Below are positions 1 through 6,731 of a DNA stretch of 7,888 bases, in pieces. This DNA comes from Rhodoferax sp. (GTDB lineage Bacteria > Pseudomonadota > Gammaproteobacteria > Burkholderiales > Burkholderiaceae_C): NCBI GenBank assembly GCA_029865675.1, contig JARXAU010000110.1:1-7888 (forward strand), given 5' to 3'. Both the position numbers and the translations under genes were made by a program. Below the pieces are notes generated by a model. It did not search any database. It had not been told where the DNA came from and was given only the letters and a program-made list of their open reading frames with translations. Positions within the stretch are counted from its first letter, which is position 1. Each line of letters begins with the position of its first letter.

Positions 1-1193
1 GTCGTCATGAGAGCCTCTTTGCCCTGTTGTTGCGTCGCATAGAGCAAGAGGCGGCTGTTACCGGCAAAGCTGGGATTTTCGTCTGCACCTGTGTCAGTAA
101 TGGCAGTGCTTTGGCCGCTGGCCAGCTCCATCACATGGAGCTTGAAAGCACCGTTTACACGCGAAACGTAAGCCAGCCAGCGTCCATCTGCGCTGAGCGC
201 GGGGGAGATGTTGTAGGTGCCGGTAAAGGTGACCCGCTCCGGGCTGCCGCCGACCACCGGCACACGGTAAACCTGGGGTGAGCCGCCACGGTCGCTGACA
301 AAGTAAACCGTTTTGCCGTCGGGGGTAAAGGTGGGTTCGGTGTCTATGGCGGTGGACGCCGCCAAGCGGCGCGGCTCGGCGCCTGGGGCGCTGGCGTCCA
401 TAAGGTAGACCTGTGAGCCACCTTCACGGCTGAGGGTGAGGGCCAGCGTTTTGCCATCAGGAGACCAGCTGGGTGCGCTGTTGGAGCCCTTGAAATTGGC
501 CACCAGCCGCCGCTTGCCCGTGTTGACGTCGTGGACATAAACCACCGGCTTGCGGGACTCGAAGGACACATAGGCCAGTTGGGTACCGTTAGGAGACCAA
601 GAGGGCGAAATAATGGGCTCGCTGCTGCGAAGCGCCGACTGGGCGCCGTCACCGTCGGCGTCCGCAACCCATAGGTTGAAAACACCGGCGTTGCGCGTGA
701 CATAGGCGATGCGGGTGGAAAACACGCCCAGCTCGCCGGTAAGCTTTTCGTAAACGGCATCCGCAATTTTGTGCGCCACCAGGCGCAGGTCGGTGCCTGC
801 AACGGTGTAGCTTTGGCCACCCAGGTCTTGGCCGCGCACCGTGTCCCAGGCGCGAAAGCGAACGTCAAACCGGTCGTCGGAAACGCGCGCAACGCTGCCC
901 GTAACCAGCGCGTCTGCCCCCTGTTTGCGCCAAGCGGAGGCGTCGGGGCGGGATGTTTCATCAAGCGCCGCACTTGCTGCGTCCACTGCGCGAAACTGGC
1001 CGCTGCGCTCCAGATCAGCCTGAACAATGGTTGCTAGCTTTTGCGCAAGGCCGTCGTTGCCGCGAAAGGGAGCTACCGCGATGGGCAGCTGAGTGATGCC
1101 GACGCCGGAGACTTCGACTCGGAATTGGGCGAATGCGCTGGCACCAAGGGCGCACGCCATGAATGCAAGCAGAAATTTTTTCATACCCCGCAT
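1..1193 (-). CDS. tolB: TolB, periplasmic beta-propeller of the Tol-Pal system (3' end cut by window edge)
   Basis: TolB is the periplasmic component of the Tol-Pal envelope complex, which links the inner-membrane TolQRA proteins to Pal and supports outer-membrane constriction and integrity. The frame is open without a stop from its start through the left edge, giving 397 complete codons. TolB is usually about 430 residues, so roughly the last 35 are missing. Seen: a signal peptide (n-region with R2, K5, K6, hydrophobic core, AFA-Q cleavage near residue 22), a TolB_N-like alpha/beta domain at about 24-130, then repeated PD40 propeller strands of the type SWSPDGKTLA at about 198, 242, 288, 332 and 375. 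Start choice: the ATG at 1193 has an AGGTGG Shine-Dalgarno 5 bases upstream and overlaps the stop of the upstream glycosyltransferase by one base. The in-frame ATG at 1184 (MKKF...) is the alternative, but sits 14 bases from that site. tolA is not upstream, which is unusual; pal would be expected just beyond the left edge. Identity is firm, the start less so. Confidence 0.95.
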   Translation of the reverse strand, partial: MRGMKKFLLAFMACALGASAFAQFRVEVSGVGITQLPIAVAPFRGNDGLAQKLATIVQADLERSGQFRAVDAASAALDETSRPDASAWRKQGADALVTGSVARVSDDRFDVRFRAWDTVRGQDLGGQSYTVAGTDLRLVAHKIADAVYEKLTGELGVFSTRIAYVTRNAGVFNLWVADADGDGAQSALRSSEPIISPSWSPNGTQLAYVSFESRKPVVYVHDVNTGKRRLVANFKGSNSAPSWSPDGKTLALTLSREGGSQVYLMDASAPGAEPRRLAASTAIDTEPTFTPDGKTVYFVSDRGGSPQVYRVPVVGGSPERVTFTGTYNISPALSADGRWLAYVSRVNGAFKLHVMELASGQSTAITDTGADENPSFAGNSRLLLYATQQQGKEALMT

Positions 1194-2047
1194 TATCGCC
1201 ACCTGTTGACCAAAACATCGCCTTGCTGGCGGCACTCTAGGTAGCCGATATCCGCTTTGAATTGTAAAGTTTGCTGCCGCTGGCGCACCCGATCTGCGTT
1301 TGCAAGCTCCTCAGAACGGCTGGAAGCCGGATGCCAGAGGTGGTAAACCTCGGTGGCGCAAAAGCCGTTTTTGCGCAACACTCCGAAGTTGTGCAGGCGC
1401 AGCACAAAGTCAGCGTCTTCGTGACCCCAGCCGACAAAGGATTCGTCAAAGCCATTGACTGCTTCAAAGTCAGTGCGCCATACGCCCATATTGCAACTGC
1501 GGATTCCGCGCCAGCGAAAACCTGGCTTTTTGCGCCACGCGCCGTCGGGCAAGCGCAGTAGAGCGGTCAGCTTGTTGGCGTCCTGGGCCCACCAACGCGC
1601 CAACCAAAAGCTAGCCGTCTGACCGTGCACCTGCGCACGACCGGCGAGCACTTCAGCCGCCAATGCGGCGCTGAGTAGCACCCGGCTGCCATTGACAAAG
1701 CAGCCCACTTCACGCAACTGCCGGTGACGACGGACGAAATCGACCTCGGGCACGCAGTCGCCGTCCATCAACAGGATGTAGTTCCCCTGCGCCGCCGAAA
1801 CGCCCAGATTGCGCACGCGCGAGGCGGTAAAGCCCACATCAGGGTGCCAGACGTGGACGACGGGCAGGCCGAGCTGCTGCGCGGCCTGTTGCACCGCCTG
1901 CTGGTGCGCTGGTGTGGAGCCGTCGTCCGCCACCACCACTTCAAAGCCCCGGTCGTCTTGCGCGGCCAGACCGCGCAGCACTGCAAGCAGCGCATCGCTG
2001 CGGTTGTAGGTGGTGATGACGATGGAGATCAGGTCGGGTGGGGGCAT
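1193..2047 (-). CDS. Family 2 glycosyltransferase with a galactosyltransferase-type C-terminal motif
   Basis: A 284-residue GT-A fold glycosyltransferase, expected to move a sugar from a nucleotide-sugar donor onto a cytoplasmic, lipid-linked or LPS-core acceptor. Seen: the GT2 N-terminus with SIVITTYNRSDAL at 8-20, the nucleotide-binding DDGS at 41-44, the metal-binding DGD in LLMDGDCVP at 95-97, and GWGHEDADF at about 207-215. The last motif is the GWGxED signature shared with the GT7 galactosyltransferase C-terminal domain and bacterial chondroitin-synthase-like GT2 enzymes, and carries probable catalytic acids. There is no signal peptide or membrane segment. The ATG at 2047 gives the normal family start, although no Shine-Dalgarno site precedes it. 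The stop (TAA) overlaps the tolB ATG by one base, so the two genes are probably co-transcribed from the divergent region at 2048-2123. Donor and acceptor cannot be read from the sequence. The neighbours suggest LPS core or another surface glycan. Confidence 0.9.
   Translation of the reverse strand: MPPPDLISIVITTYNRSDALLAVLRGLAAQDDRGFEVVVADDGSTPAHQQAVQQAAQQLGLPVVHVWHPDVGFTASRVRNLGVSAAQGNYILLMDGDCVPEVDFVRRHRQLREVGCFVNGSRVLLSAALAAEVLAGRAQVHGQTASFWLARWWAQDANKLTALLRLPDGAWRKKPGFRWRGIRSCNMGVWRTDFEAVNGFDESFVGWGHEDADFVLRLHNFGVLRKNGFCATEVYHLWHPASSRSEELANADRVRQRQQTLQFKADIGYLECRQQGDVLVNRWR
1199..1204 (-). promoter_or_regulatory. Shine-Dalgarno site for tolB
   Basis: On the minus strand this reads AGGTGG, followed by the 5-base spacer CGATA and the ATG at 1193. 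It is the only clear Shine-Dalgarno sequence before any start in the window. It favours the tolB start at 1193 over the in-frame ATG at 1184. It lies inside the last codons of the upstream glycosyltransferase, so tolB translation is probably coupled to that gene. Confidence 0.6.
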
Positions 2048-2123
2048 TTATGGACTAGACTAAAACGCTTTCGCCTGAGCAGAGCGCAGCGAAAGCCCGC
2101 ATATTTTTAAGATTGCACTATAG
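2048..2123. promoter_or_regulatory. Divergent intergenic region, probable shared promoter/operator
   Basis: These 76 bases separate the starts of two divergent genes, so promoters for both the leftward glycosyltransferase-tolB pair and the rightward operon should lie here or just inside the coding ends. It contains an 8-bp inverted repeat and an A+T-rich patch (ATATTTTTAA at 2101-2110). TATTTT at 2102-2107 could be a -10 for the rightward operon, but there is no convincing -35 about 17 bases upstream. Neither flanking ATG has a recognisable Shine-Dalgarno site. The function is inferred from gene layout; no exact promoter is claimed. Confidence 0.45.
2067..2096. repeat. Perfect 8-bp inverted repeat between divergent genes
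   Basis: GCTTTCGC at 2067-2074 pairs exactly with GCGAAAGC at 2089-2096 across a 14-base loop. The arms are 22 bases apart, start to start, or two helical turns, and pairing does not extend in either direction. It could be a dimeric regulator site serving both divergent units, or an RNA hairpin in a leader. TTTTT follows 7 bases after the rightward arm, too far for a good intrinsic terminator. Confidence 0.5.
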
Positions 2124-2939
2124 ATGACCCAGGTTTCGGTCTACATCATCGCGTTCAACGAAGCGGAGAAGGTGCGGGCAACCATTGAGAGCGTGCGATG
2201 GGCCGACGAGGTGGTGCTGATCGACTCTCACAGCACAGACGCCACCGCCGAGATTGCACACAGCCTGGGTGCGCGGGTGGTGCAAGTTGAGTTCAAGGGC
2301 TTTGGCGACCTGCGCAACCAGGCGCTCGCAGCCTGCACGCACGAATGGATTTTTAGCCTGGATGCCGACGAGCGTTGCACGCCCGAAGCAGCGGCCGAAA
2401 TCCGCAACATCACCGCCGACCCGCAAGCCTTGAACGCCTACTGGACGCCGCGGCGCAACTACTTTATGGGGCGCTGGATCAAACACTCCGGCTGGTACCC
2501 CAATTACCGGCAGCCGCAACTGTTTCGCAAAGGCGCGCTGCGCTACGACCACAAGCCGGTGCATGAGGGATTTGAGCTGCTGACCGACAAACCGCCAGGC
2601 CACATGAAAAACGCCATTTGGCAGTTTCCATTCAAAAACCTGGGCGAGGTCATGCACAAGGCCAACCGCTACTCCACGCTGGGTGCAGAAAAAATCAAAC
2701 ACAAGAAGCTGTCCATGGGATCAGCGCTGGCGCACGGTCTGTGGGCGTTTGTGAAGCACTACGTCTTCAAGCGCGGCTTCTTGGACGGGTGGGCGGGGTT
2801 TGTGATTGCGCTGGGGAATTTTGAGGGCACGTTTTACCGGTACGCGAAGGCGGTGGAGCTGCAGCAGGGAATTGCATGGAGCGAATTTGAGGGCCCCGCA
2901 GTCGCGGCCAAAAACGCTAAGCGAAGCCCAGCCGCATGA
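2124..2939 (+). CDS. WaaE/KdtX-like family 2 glycosyltransferase (LPS core)
   Basis: A 271-residue GT2 enzyme of the type that adds a glucose-like residue to the LPS inner core (WaaE/KdtX group). Seen: YIIAFNEAEKV at 7-17, DSHSTDAT at 34-41 (donor site), the metal-binding LDADE at 79-83, and a family-typical block at about 110-137 containing RRNYFMGRWIKHSGWYPNYR. HEGF follows at 147-150, and KANRYSTLGA at 179-188. The C-terminal region (about 205-242) is hydrophobic and basic and could lie on the inner leaflet of the membrane, as expected for an enzyme with a lipid-linked acceptor. The start is the only ATG that leaves the normal short N-terminus; no Shine-Dalgarno site is visible. Its stop overlaps the next gene by four bases (ATGA), so it heads a coupled three-gene operon. 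The exact sugar is unknown and other GT2 core transferases remain possible. Confidence 0.9.
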   Translation: MTQVSVYIIAFNEAEKVRATIESVRWADEVVLIDSHSTDATAEIAHSLGARVVQVEFKGFGDLRNQALAACTHEWIFSLDADERCTPEAAAEIRNITADPQALNAYWTPRRNYFMGRWIKHSGWYPNYRQPQLFRKGALRYDHKPVHEGFELLTDKPPGHMKNAIWQFPFKNLGEVMHKANRYSTLGAEKIKHKKLSMGSALAHGLWAFVKHYVFKRGFLDGWAGFVIALGNFEGTFYRYAKAVELQQGIAWSEFEGPAVAAKNAKRSPAA

Positions 2940-4192
2940 CTGCGTTGGTTGAAGGCAAGTTTCGTCTCGTTGCAGTTTGCGCTTTGGCGTTCGCTGTTTC
3001 ACTGCCCATCGCCGTCATCAACCTCGCAAAACTGGGCGTGGTGTGCGCTTTTGTTTGGCTGGTAGCAACTGACGGTGTGGTCCGACAAAAGCTGGTCGGG
3101 AGGCAGCCCGACTTCATTCCACTGATTTACTTGGCTATGGTGACCTTTCTTGTCAGCGTACTCTGGAGCAGCGCCAGTGGCGCGGCCATTGGCAAATCCC
3201 TGGCCCAGCATGGCAATTTGTTGGTCATACCGCTGGTTTTTTTTCTGCAACGAAATCGGCGCGATGCAGCCATTGCGTTGCAGGTATTCATGTTGGGACA
3301 GATGGTTTTAGTGCTGGGCACTTGGGGGCTTTACCTCAACCTTCCGGTGCCCTGGGCGCAGGCGGCATCGGAAGGCATCAGCACCCGTTATGCGGTGTTT
3401 TCCAGCTACTTGGACCAGTCCATCATGGGTGCGGTGTTTGCGGCCCTGGTCTGGCATTTGCGCGAAGTTATTCCAGGTCCCATTCGCCGATTCGTCGTGC
3501 CCTTGTCGATCGGGCTGGTCTTAGGCGCCGTGTTTGGACTTTTTATAGGGCGCACCGGTTATGTGGTCGCTTTGGTTTTGGTCACCGCGTCCGTTTTTTG
3601 GGAAATGCCAGCGCGCTGGCGCTGGGCCGGCTTTAGCGCACCCGTGTTCATTGGCTTGGTGGTCTGGCTAGCGGCGCCGCAGGCCCTAGATCGACTATGG
3701 CTGGTGAAAACCGAAATAGCCGCCGTGGCCCAAAACAGCGCGCCAGTAGCAGCAGAAACTTCCTCTGGCATCAGGCTGCAGTTTTGGAAGAACTCGTTGA
3801 TGGCGTTGCAAAAAAGCCCCTGGACAGGACATGGCGCGGGCAGTTGGAGCAGCCAATACGATGCCCTCCAACCGGGGTTTGGCCTGCCCGGCTATGTGCC
3901 AACGGTGGGCAATCCGCACCAAGAATATCTTTTGTGGGCGGTGGAATTGGGTCTGCCAGGGCTGGCGCTGCTGCTGGCAATAGGGTTTGCTACTTGGCGC
4001 GCTTGCCGACCCATGGAGCCGCAAGCCCGGCGGGCTGTTCAATCGGTGCTGATCGCTATTGCGGTGGCGGGCTTGTTCAATTGCGCGCTGTTTGATGCGT
4101 TGATTGGCGACTTCCTGTGTGTGAGTTTGGCATTGGCACTGGGTTTTGGGCTACTGCCACCCGCTTCTGCGGGCCCAGTCGCTCGGTCTTGA
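2936..4192 (+). CDS. O-antigen ligase / polymerase family membrane protein (Wzy_C domain)
   Basis: A 418-residue polytopic inner-membrane protein with about 10-12 hydrophobic segments. It belongs to the WaaL/Wzy group, which joins undecaprenol-linked O-chains to lipid A-core, or polymerises O-units, on the periplasmic side. Seen: GRTGYVVAL at about 205-213, with the Arg typical of a Wzy_C helix. A large hydrophilic loop follows at about 250-328, holding SSGIRLQFWKNSL at 276-288 and SPWTGHGAGSW at 294-304. NPHQEYLLWAVELGLPG at 326-342 carries the conserved His found in WaaL ligases. Two or more membrane segments close the protein. The ATG overlaps the upstream stop by four bases, without a Shine-Dalgarno site, which implies translational coupling. 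Its place next to msbA favours ligase (WaaL) over Wzy polymerase, but sequence alone does not separate these activities, so no symbol is given. Confidence 0.88.
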   Translation: MTALVEGKFRLVAVCALAFAVSLPIAVINLAKLGVVCAFVWLVATDGVVRQKLVGRQPDFIPLIYLAMVTFLVSVLWSSASGAAIGKSLAQHGNLLVIPLVFFLQRNRRDAAIALQVFMLGQMVLVLGTWGLYLNLPVPWAQAASEGISTRYAVFSSYLDQSIMGAVFAALVWHLREVIPGPIRRFVVPLSIGLVLGAVFGLFIGRTGYVVALVLVTASVFWEMPARWRWAGFSAPVFIGLVVWLAAPQALDRLWLVKTEIAAVAQNSAPVAAETSSGIRLQFWKNSLMALQKSPWTGHGAGSWSSQYDALQPGFGLPGYVPTVGNPHQEYLLWAVELGLPGLALLLAIGFATWRACRPMEPQARRAVQSVLIAIAVAGLFNCALFDALIGDFLCVSLALALGFGLLPPASAGPVARS

Positions 4193-4193
4193 C

Positions 4194-5969
4194 ATGGAAC
4201 CTATGTCGGCAAACCAACTCCGTAAGCAGCCCACAGGCAGCGTGGCGGTGCGCCTTTGGAGGATCTGGCCCTACTTTCGTAAACCCAAGCATGCCTGGGT
4301 GGCGGCGGCGCTTGGCGCTATCGTCTTGTCGCTTACCGAGCCGCTGATTCCGGCCCTCATGCAGCCCCTGTTAGACAACGGGTTTCAAAAGGGGGACCTG
4401 CAGCTTTGGACGGTGCCCGTTTGCATTATTCTCATTTTTGGCGTTCGTGGATTGTCAAACTTTATAGCGCAAATGGCGCTAGCCAAAGTCGCTAACCTGG
4501 GGCTTTTTGAAATGCGCAAAGCCCTGTTCGCGCAACTTTTGCGGGCAGACTTTTCGCTGTTTAAAAACCAATCCTCCAGCACGCTGTCCAACACGGTGGT
4601 GTATGAAGTGCATGCTGGTGCGGTGTTGCTGGTACAGGCCTTAATGACGCTGGCACGTGACTCGCTCACCTTGCTGGCCCTGCTTGGCTATTTGATGTAC
4701 ATCAACTGGAAGCTCACCTTGATCGTAGCCCTGCTTTTTCCAGCCGTGGCCTGGGTCATGAAAACTCTCACCAAACGTTTGTACAGCATTACCAAACAGG
4801 GCCAGACGGCCACCGACGCGCTGGCGTATGTGATTGAAGAAAACGTGCTCATGCAGCGCGACATCCGGCTTTACTCGGCGCAGGCGGCGCAGCAAGAAAG
4901 GTTCACTCGCTTGGGCGGGACGCTGAACCGATTGTTCATGAAATCCACTGCCGCCGCCGCCGCCATGACGCCACTGACCCAGCTTTTATCGGCGGTGGCC
5001 CTGTCTGCGGTAATTACGGTGGCGCTGCTGCAAAGCCAATCCAGCAACACCACGGTTGGGGGGTTTGCGGCATTTGTAACGGCCATGCTGATGCTGATTG
5101 CACCGGTAAAACACCTCTCCGAAGTGGCCAATCCGCTCACTCGCGGACTTGCGGCCATTGAAAAAGGCATTGATTTGCTGACGAGCGCGCCGCTAGAGTC
5201 CAGCGGCAGTTTTAGCAAGCCACGGGCTTGCGGCGCGATTCGGTTCGATTCCGTATCAGTGGTTTACGACACCGCGAAACCACCGGCACTCGATGGGTTC
5301 ACCATGGTTATCGAGCCCGGAGAAACCATCGCACTGGTGGGAAGCTCAGGAGCTGGGAAAACGACCCTGGTCAACCTGCTGCCGCGCTTTGTGAGCAACT
5401 CCTCGGGCGCAGTGAGTCTTGATGGCGTGCGGCTGGAGGATTGGGATCTTTTGGCCCTGCGCGCCCAATTCGCGCAGGTAAGTCAGCACGTTTTCTTGCT
5501 CAACGACACCATTGCGGCCAACATTGCCCTGGGCGGAGTGACAGACCGCGCCAAGGTGTTGCGCTGCCTTGAAGCGGCCAACCTAGGCGACTATGTGCGC
5601 CAAGCGCCAAAGGGCGTAGATACCCTGGTGGGACACAACGCCATGGAGCTCTCGGGCGGGCAACGCCAACGGATTGCAATTGCGCGAGCGCTTTACAAGG
5701 ACGCGCCAGTGCTGATTCTGGATGAAGCCACGTCGGCGCTGGACACCGAGTCCGAACGGCTGGTGCAAGAGGCTTTGCAAGGGCTGATGCGTGGGCGCAC
5801 CACCTTGGTCATTGCGCACCGTCTGTCTACGGTGCAGCATGCCGATCGCATTGTGGTGATGCACCACGGAAAACTCCTTGAGGTTGGCACGCACCGCGAG
5901 CTTCTTGACCTTGACGGCCACTACGCCAAGCTGTACCGCATGGGCCTGCACGACCAAGACGAGGCCTGA
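4194..5969 (+). CDS. msbA: MsbA, lipid A-core ABC flippase
   Basis: A half-size ABC exporter that, as a homodimer, uses ATP to flip lipid A-core from the inner to the outer leaflet of the inner membrane. From the ATG at 4194 it has 591 residues (E. coli MsbA has 582). Seen: a six-helix transmembrane domain over about 30-325, beginning near PLLDNGF, a hallmark of MsbA; then a nucleotide-binding domain. That domain has Walker A GSSGAGKTT at 383-391, the Q-loop Gln in VSQHVFLLNDTIAANIA near 431, the signature LSGGQ at 486-490, Walker B VLILDE at 506-511, and the H-loop His in IAHRLST near 542. All catalytic motifs are intact. The start lies one base after the preceding stop (TGACATG). An ATG at 4203 is nearly as plausible, while an in-frame TTG at 4146 would overlap the upstream gene by 47 bases and add residues unlike the family. 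It is the last gene of the rightward operon. Confidence 0.95.
   Translation: MEPMSANQLRKQPTGSVAVRLWRIWPYFRKPKHAWVAAALGAIVLSLTEPLIPALMQPLLDNGFQKGDLQLWTVPVCIILIFGVRGLSNFIAQMALAKVANLGLFEMRKALFAQLLRADFSLFKNQSSSTLSNTVVYEVHAGAVLLVQALMTLARDSLTLLALLGYLMYINWKLTLIVALLFPAVAWVMKTLTKRLYSITKQGQTATDALAYVIEENVLMQRDIRLYSAQAAQQERFTRLGGTLNRLFMKSTAAAAAMTPLTQLLSAVALSAVITVALLQSQSSNTTVGGFAAFVTAMLMLIAPVKHLSEVANPLTRGLAAIEKGIDLLTSAPLESSGSFSKPRACGAIRFDSVSVVYDTAKPPALDGFTMVIEPGETIALVGSSGAGKTTLVNLLPRFVSNSSGAVSLDGVRLEDWDLLALRAQFAQVSQHVFLLNDTIAANIALGGVTDRAKVLRCLEAANLGDYVRQAPKGVDTLVGHNAMELSGGQRQRIAIARALYKDAPVLILDEATSALDTESERLVQEALQGLMRGRTTLVIAHRLSTVQHADRIVVMHHGKLLEVGTHRELLDLDGHYAKLYRMGLHDQDEA
4950..4964 (+). repeat. (GCC)5 trinucleotide run inside msbA
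   Basis: Five perfect GCC codons in frame encode five alanines at the start of the fifth transmembrane helix of MsbA, just before MTPLTQLL. Change by whole units would keep the frame and alter only helix length. This is a GC-rich simple repeat, probably without a role of its own. Confidence 0.6.
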
Positions 5970-5993
5970 CAGCCGGCCTGCGCCCGCCCTGCG
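5970..5993. other. Convergent gap with no visible terminator
   Basis: Only 24 C+G-rich bases separate the msbA stop from the stop of the deacetylase on the other strand. There is a weak AGGCC/GGCCT pairing across the msbA stop codon but no T-run on either strand. Transcripts from the two sides would therefore overlap, or end by a Rho-dependent route, unless a signal lies inside the genes. Confidence 0.4.
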
Positions 5994-6731
5994 CTAGACA
6001 CGCCCCCGCTTGTCCTCGTACCGCGTGAAGCACTTCAGCAGCAAATGCAGCCAAGTGGTGGAGCGACTCACGAGCACCCGAGGAATCAGCATCAAATCGC
6101 AGGGTTTATCGGGATCAAATCGTCCCCGCACCGTGGTCGTCGCGGTCAGATACCCAGCGCCTCGCACCACCGCTACAACCGCCGGATCAAAGTCCCCATA
6201 GGGGTAGCAAAAATGCCGTACGCCTGATGGGTCATCCAACACGGCGCTGAGCGTTTCACGCGACTCAACGATTTCAACGGTCATCACCGCCGACGACAGT
6301 GCTGTCAGACGCAGGTGGTTTTGTGAATGGCTGCCCACCTCCTGGCCGCCTGCACGCCATTGCTGCAATTGACCCGCATCCATGAGCGAGACCTGTGCAA
6401 TACCCAACGCCGCGTCCCATGCATTGGTTTTGCCCAATGCGCCACTCACTGCATAGCATGTAGCGGTAAACCTGTTGCGCTGCAATACCGGCAAGGCGTT
6501 GCGCAGGTTGTTCTCATACCCGTCGTCGAAGGTGATGCCAAACACGCGCCCGCGCTTTTCTCCCCGTAAATAGGGCATCAGATCACCCATGGACAAACCC
6601 CGGTACCCCAAAAGGCGCATCAGTGCCATGTGGCGCGCGAAGGTGGCTGGACGCACCACCAGGCCACGCAGCGGCGCGCCTTTGGAGACATCAGCCTCTA
6701 ATTGGTGGTACATGAGGATGGGGATTTTCAT
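5994..6731 (-). CDS. Cytoplasmic NodB-type polysaccharide deacetylase
   Basis: A 245-residue carbohydrate esterase family 4 (NodB-fold) protein, expected to remove N- or O-acetyl groups from a sugar using a bound metal. Seen: the first strand PILMYHQLE at 4-12, TFDDGY at 67-72 with the catalytic-base and metal Asp (D69, D70), and GSHSQNH at 133-139 with the two metal-binding His (135, 139). CYPYGDFD at 175-182 is the motif 3 loop. The C-terminal LxxH motif of classical members is replaced by LIPRV at about 215-219. The protein starts directly at the catalytic fold with no signal peptide or membrane anchor, so it probably acts in the cytoplasm on a precursor, unlike secreted peptidoglycan or chitin deacetylases. 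Its ATG overlaps the stop of the upstream glycosyltransferase by four bases (ATGA), so the two are likely translated together and work on the same glycan. Substrate unknown. Confidence 0.9.
   Translation of the reverse strand: MKIPILMYHQLEADVSKGAPLRGLVVRPATFARHMALMRLLGYRGLSMGDLMPYLRGEKRGRVFGITFDDGYENNLRNALPVLQRNRFTATCYAVSGALGKTNAWDAALGIAQVSLMDAGQLQQWRAGGQEVGSHSQNHLRLTALSSAVMTVEIVESRETLSAVLDDPSGVRHFCYPYGDFDPAVVAVVRGAGYLTATTTVRGRFDPDKPCDLMLIPRVLVSRSTTWLHLLLKCFTRYEDKRGRV

Noticed and set aside
344..1027. A 227-codon open frame on the minus strand inside tolB
   Set aside because: It is an alternate frame of tolB on the same strand, with a low-complexity Ser/Arg/Pro-rich translation and no domain. 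The true tolB frame runs uninterrupted through it to the left edge.
1..1193. Possible frameshift or pseudogene in tolB
   Set aside because: Codon-by-codon reading from the start to the left edge shows no stop and keeps propeller motifs in register; the gene is only cut by the window.
2067..2110. Inverted repeat plus T-rich patch as an intrinsic terminator
   Set aside because: The T-run starts 7 bases after the stem, the loop is long, and no gene ends there on either strand; both neighbours start there.
2118..2702. A 194-codon open frame on the minus strand opposite the WaaE-like gene
   Set aside because: It is an antisense shadow of a well-conserved glycosyltransferase and has no family features.
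4146..4193. TTG start that would lengthen MsbA by 16 residues
   Set aside because: It lies inside the ligase-type gene and adds residues that do not resemble MsbA N-termini; the ATG at 4194 directly follows the upstream stop.
5970..5993. Bidirectional terminator between msbA and the deacetylase
   Set aside because: No stable stem followed by a T-run is present on either strand.
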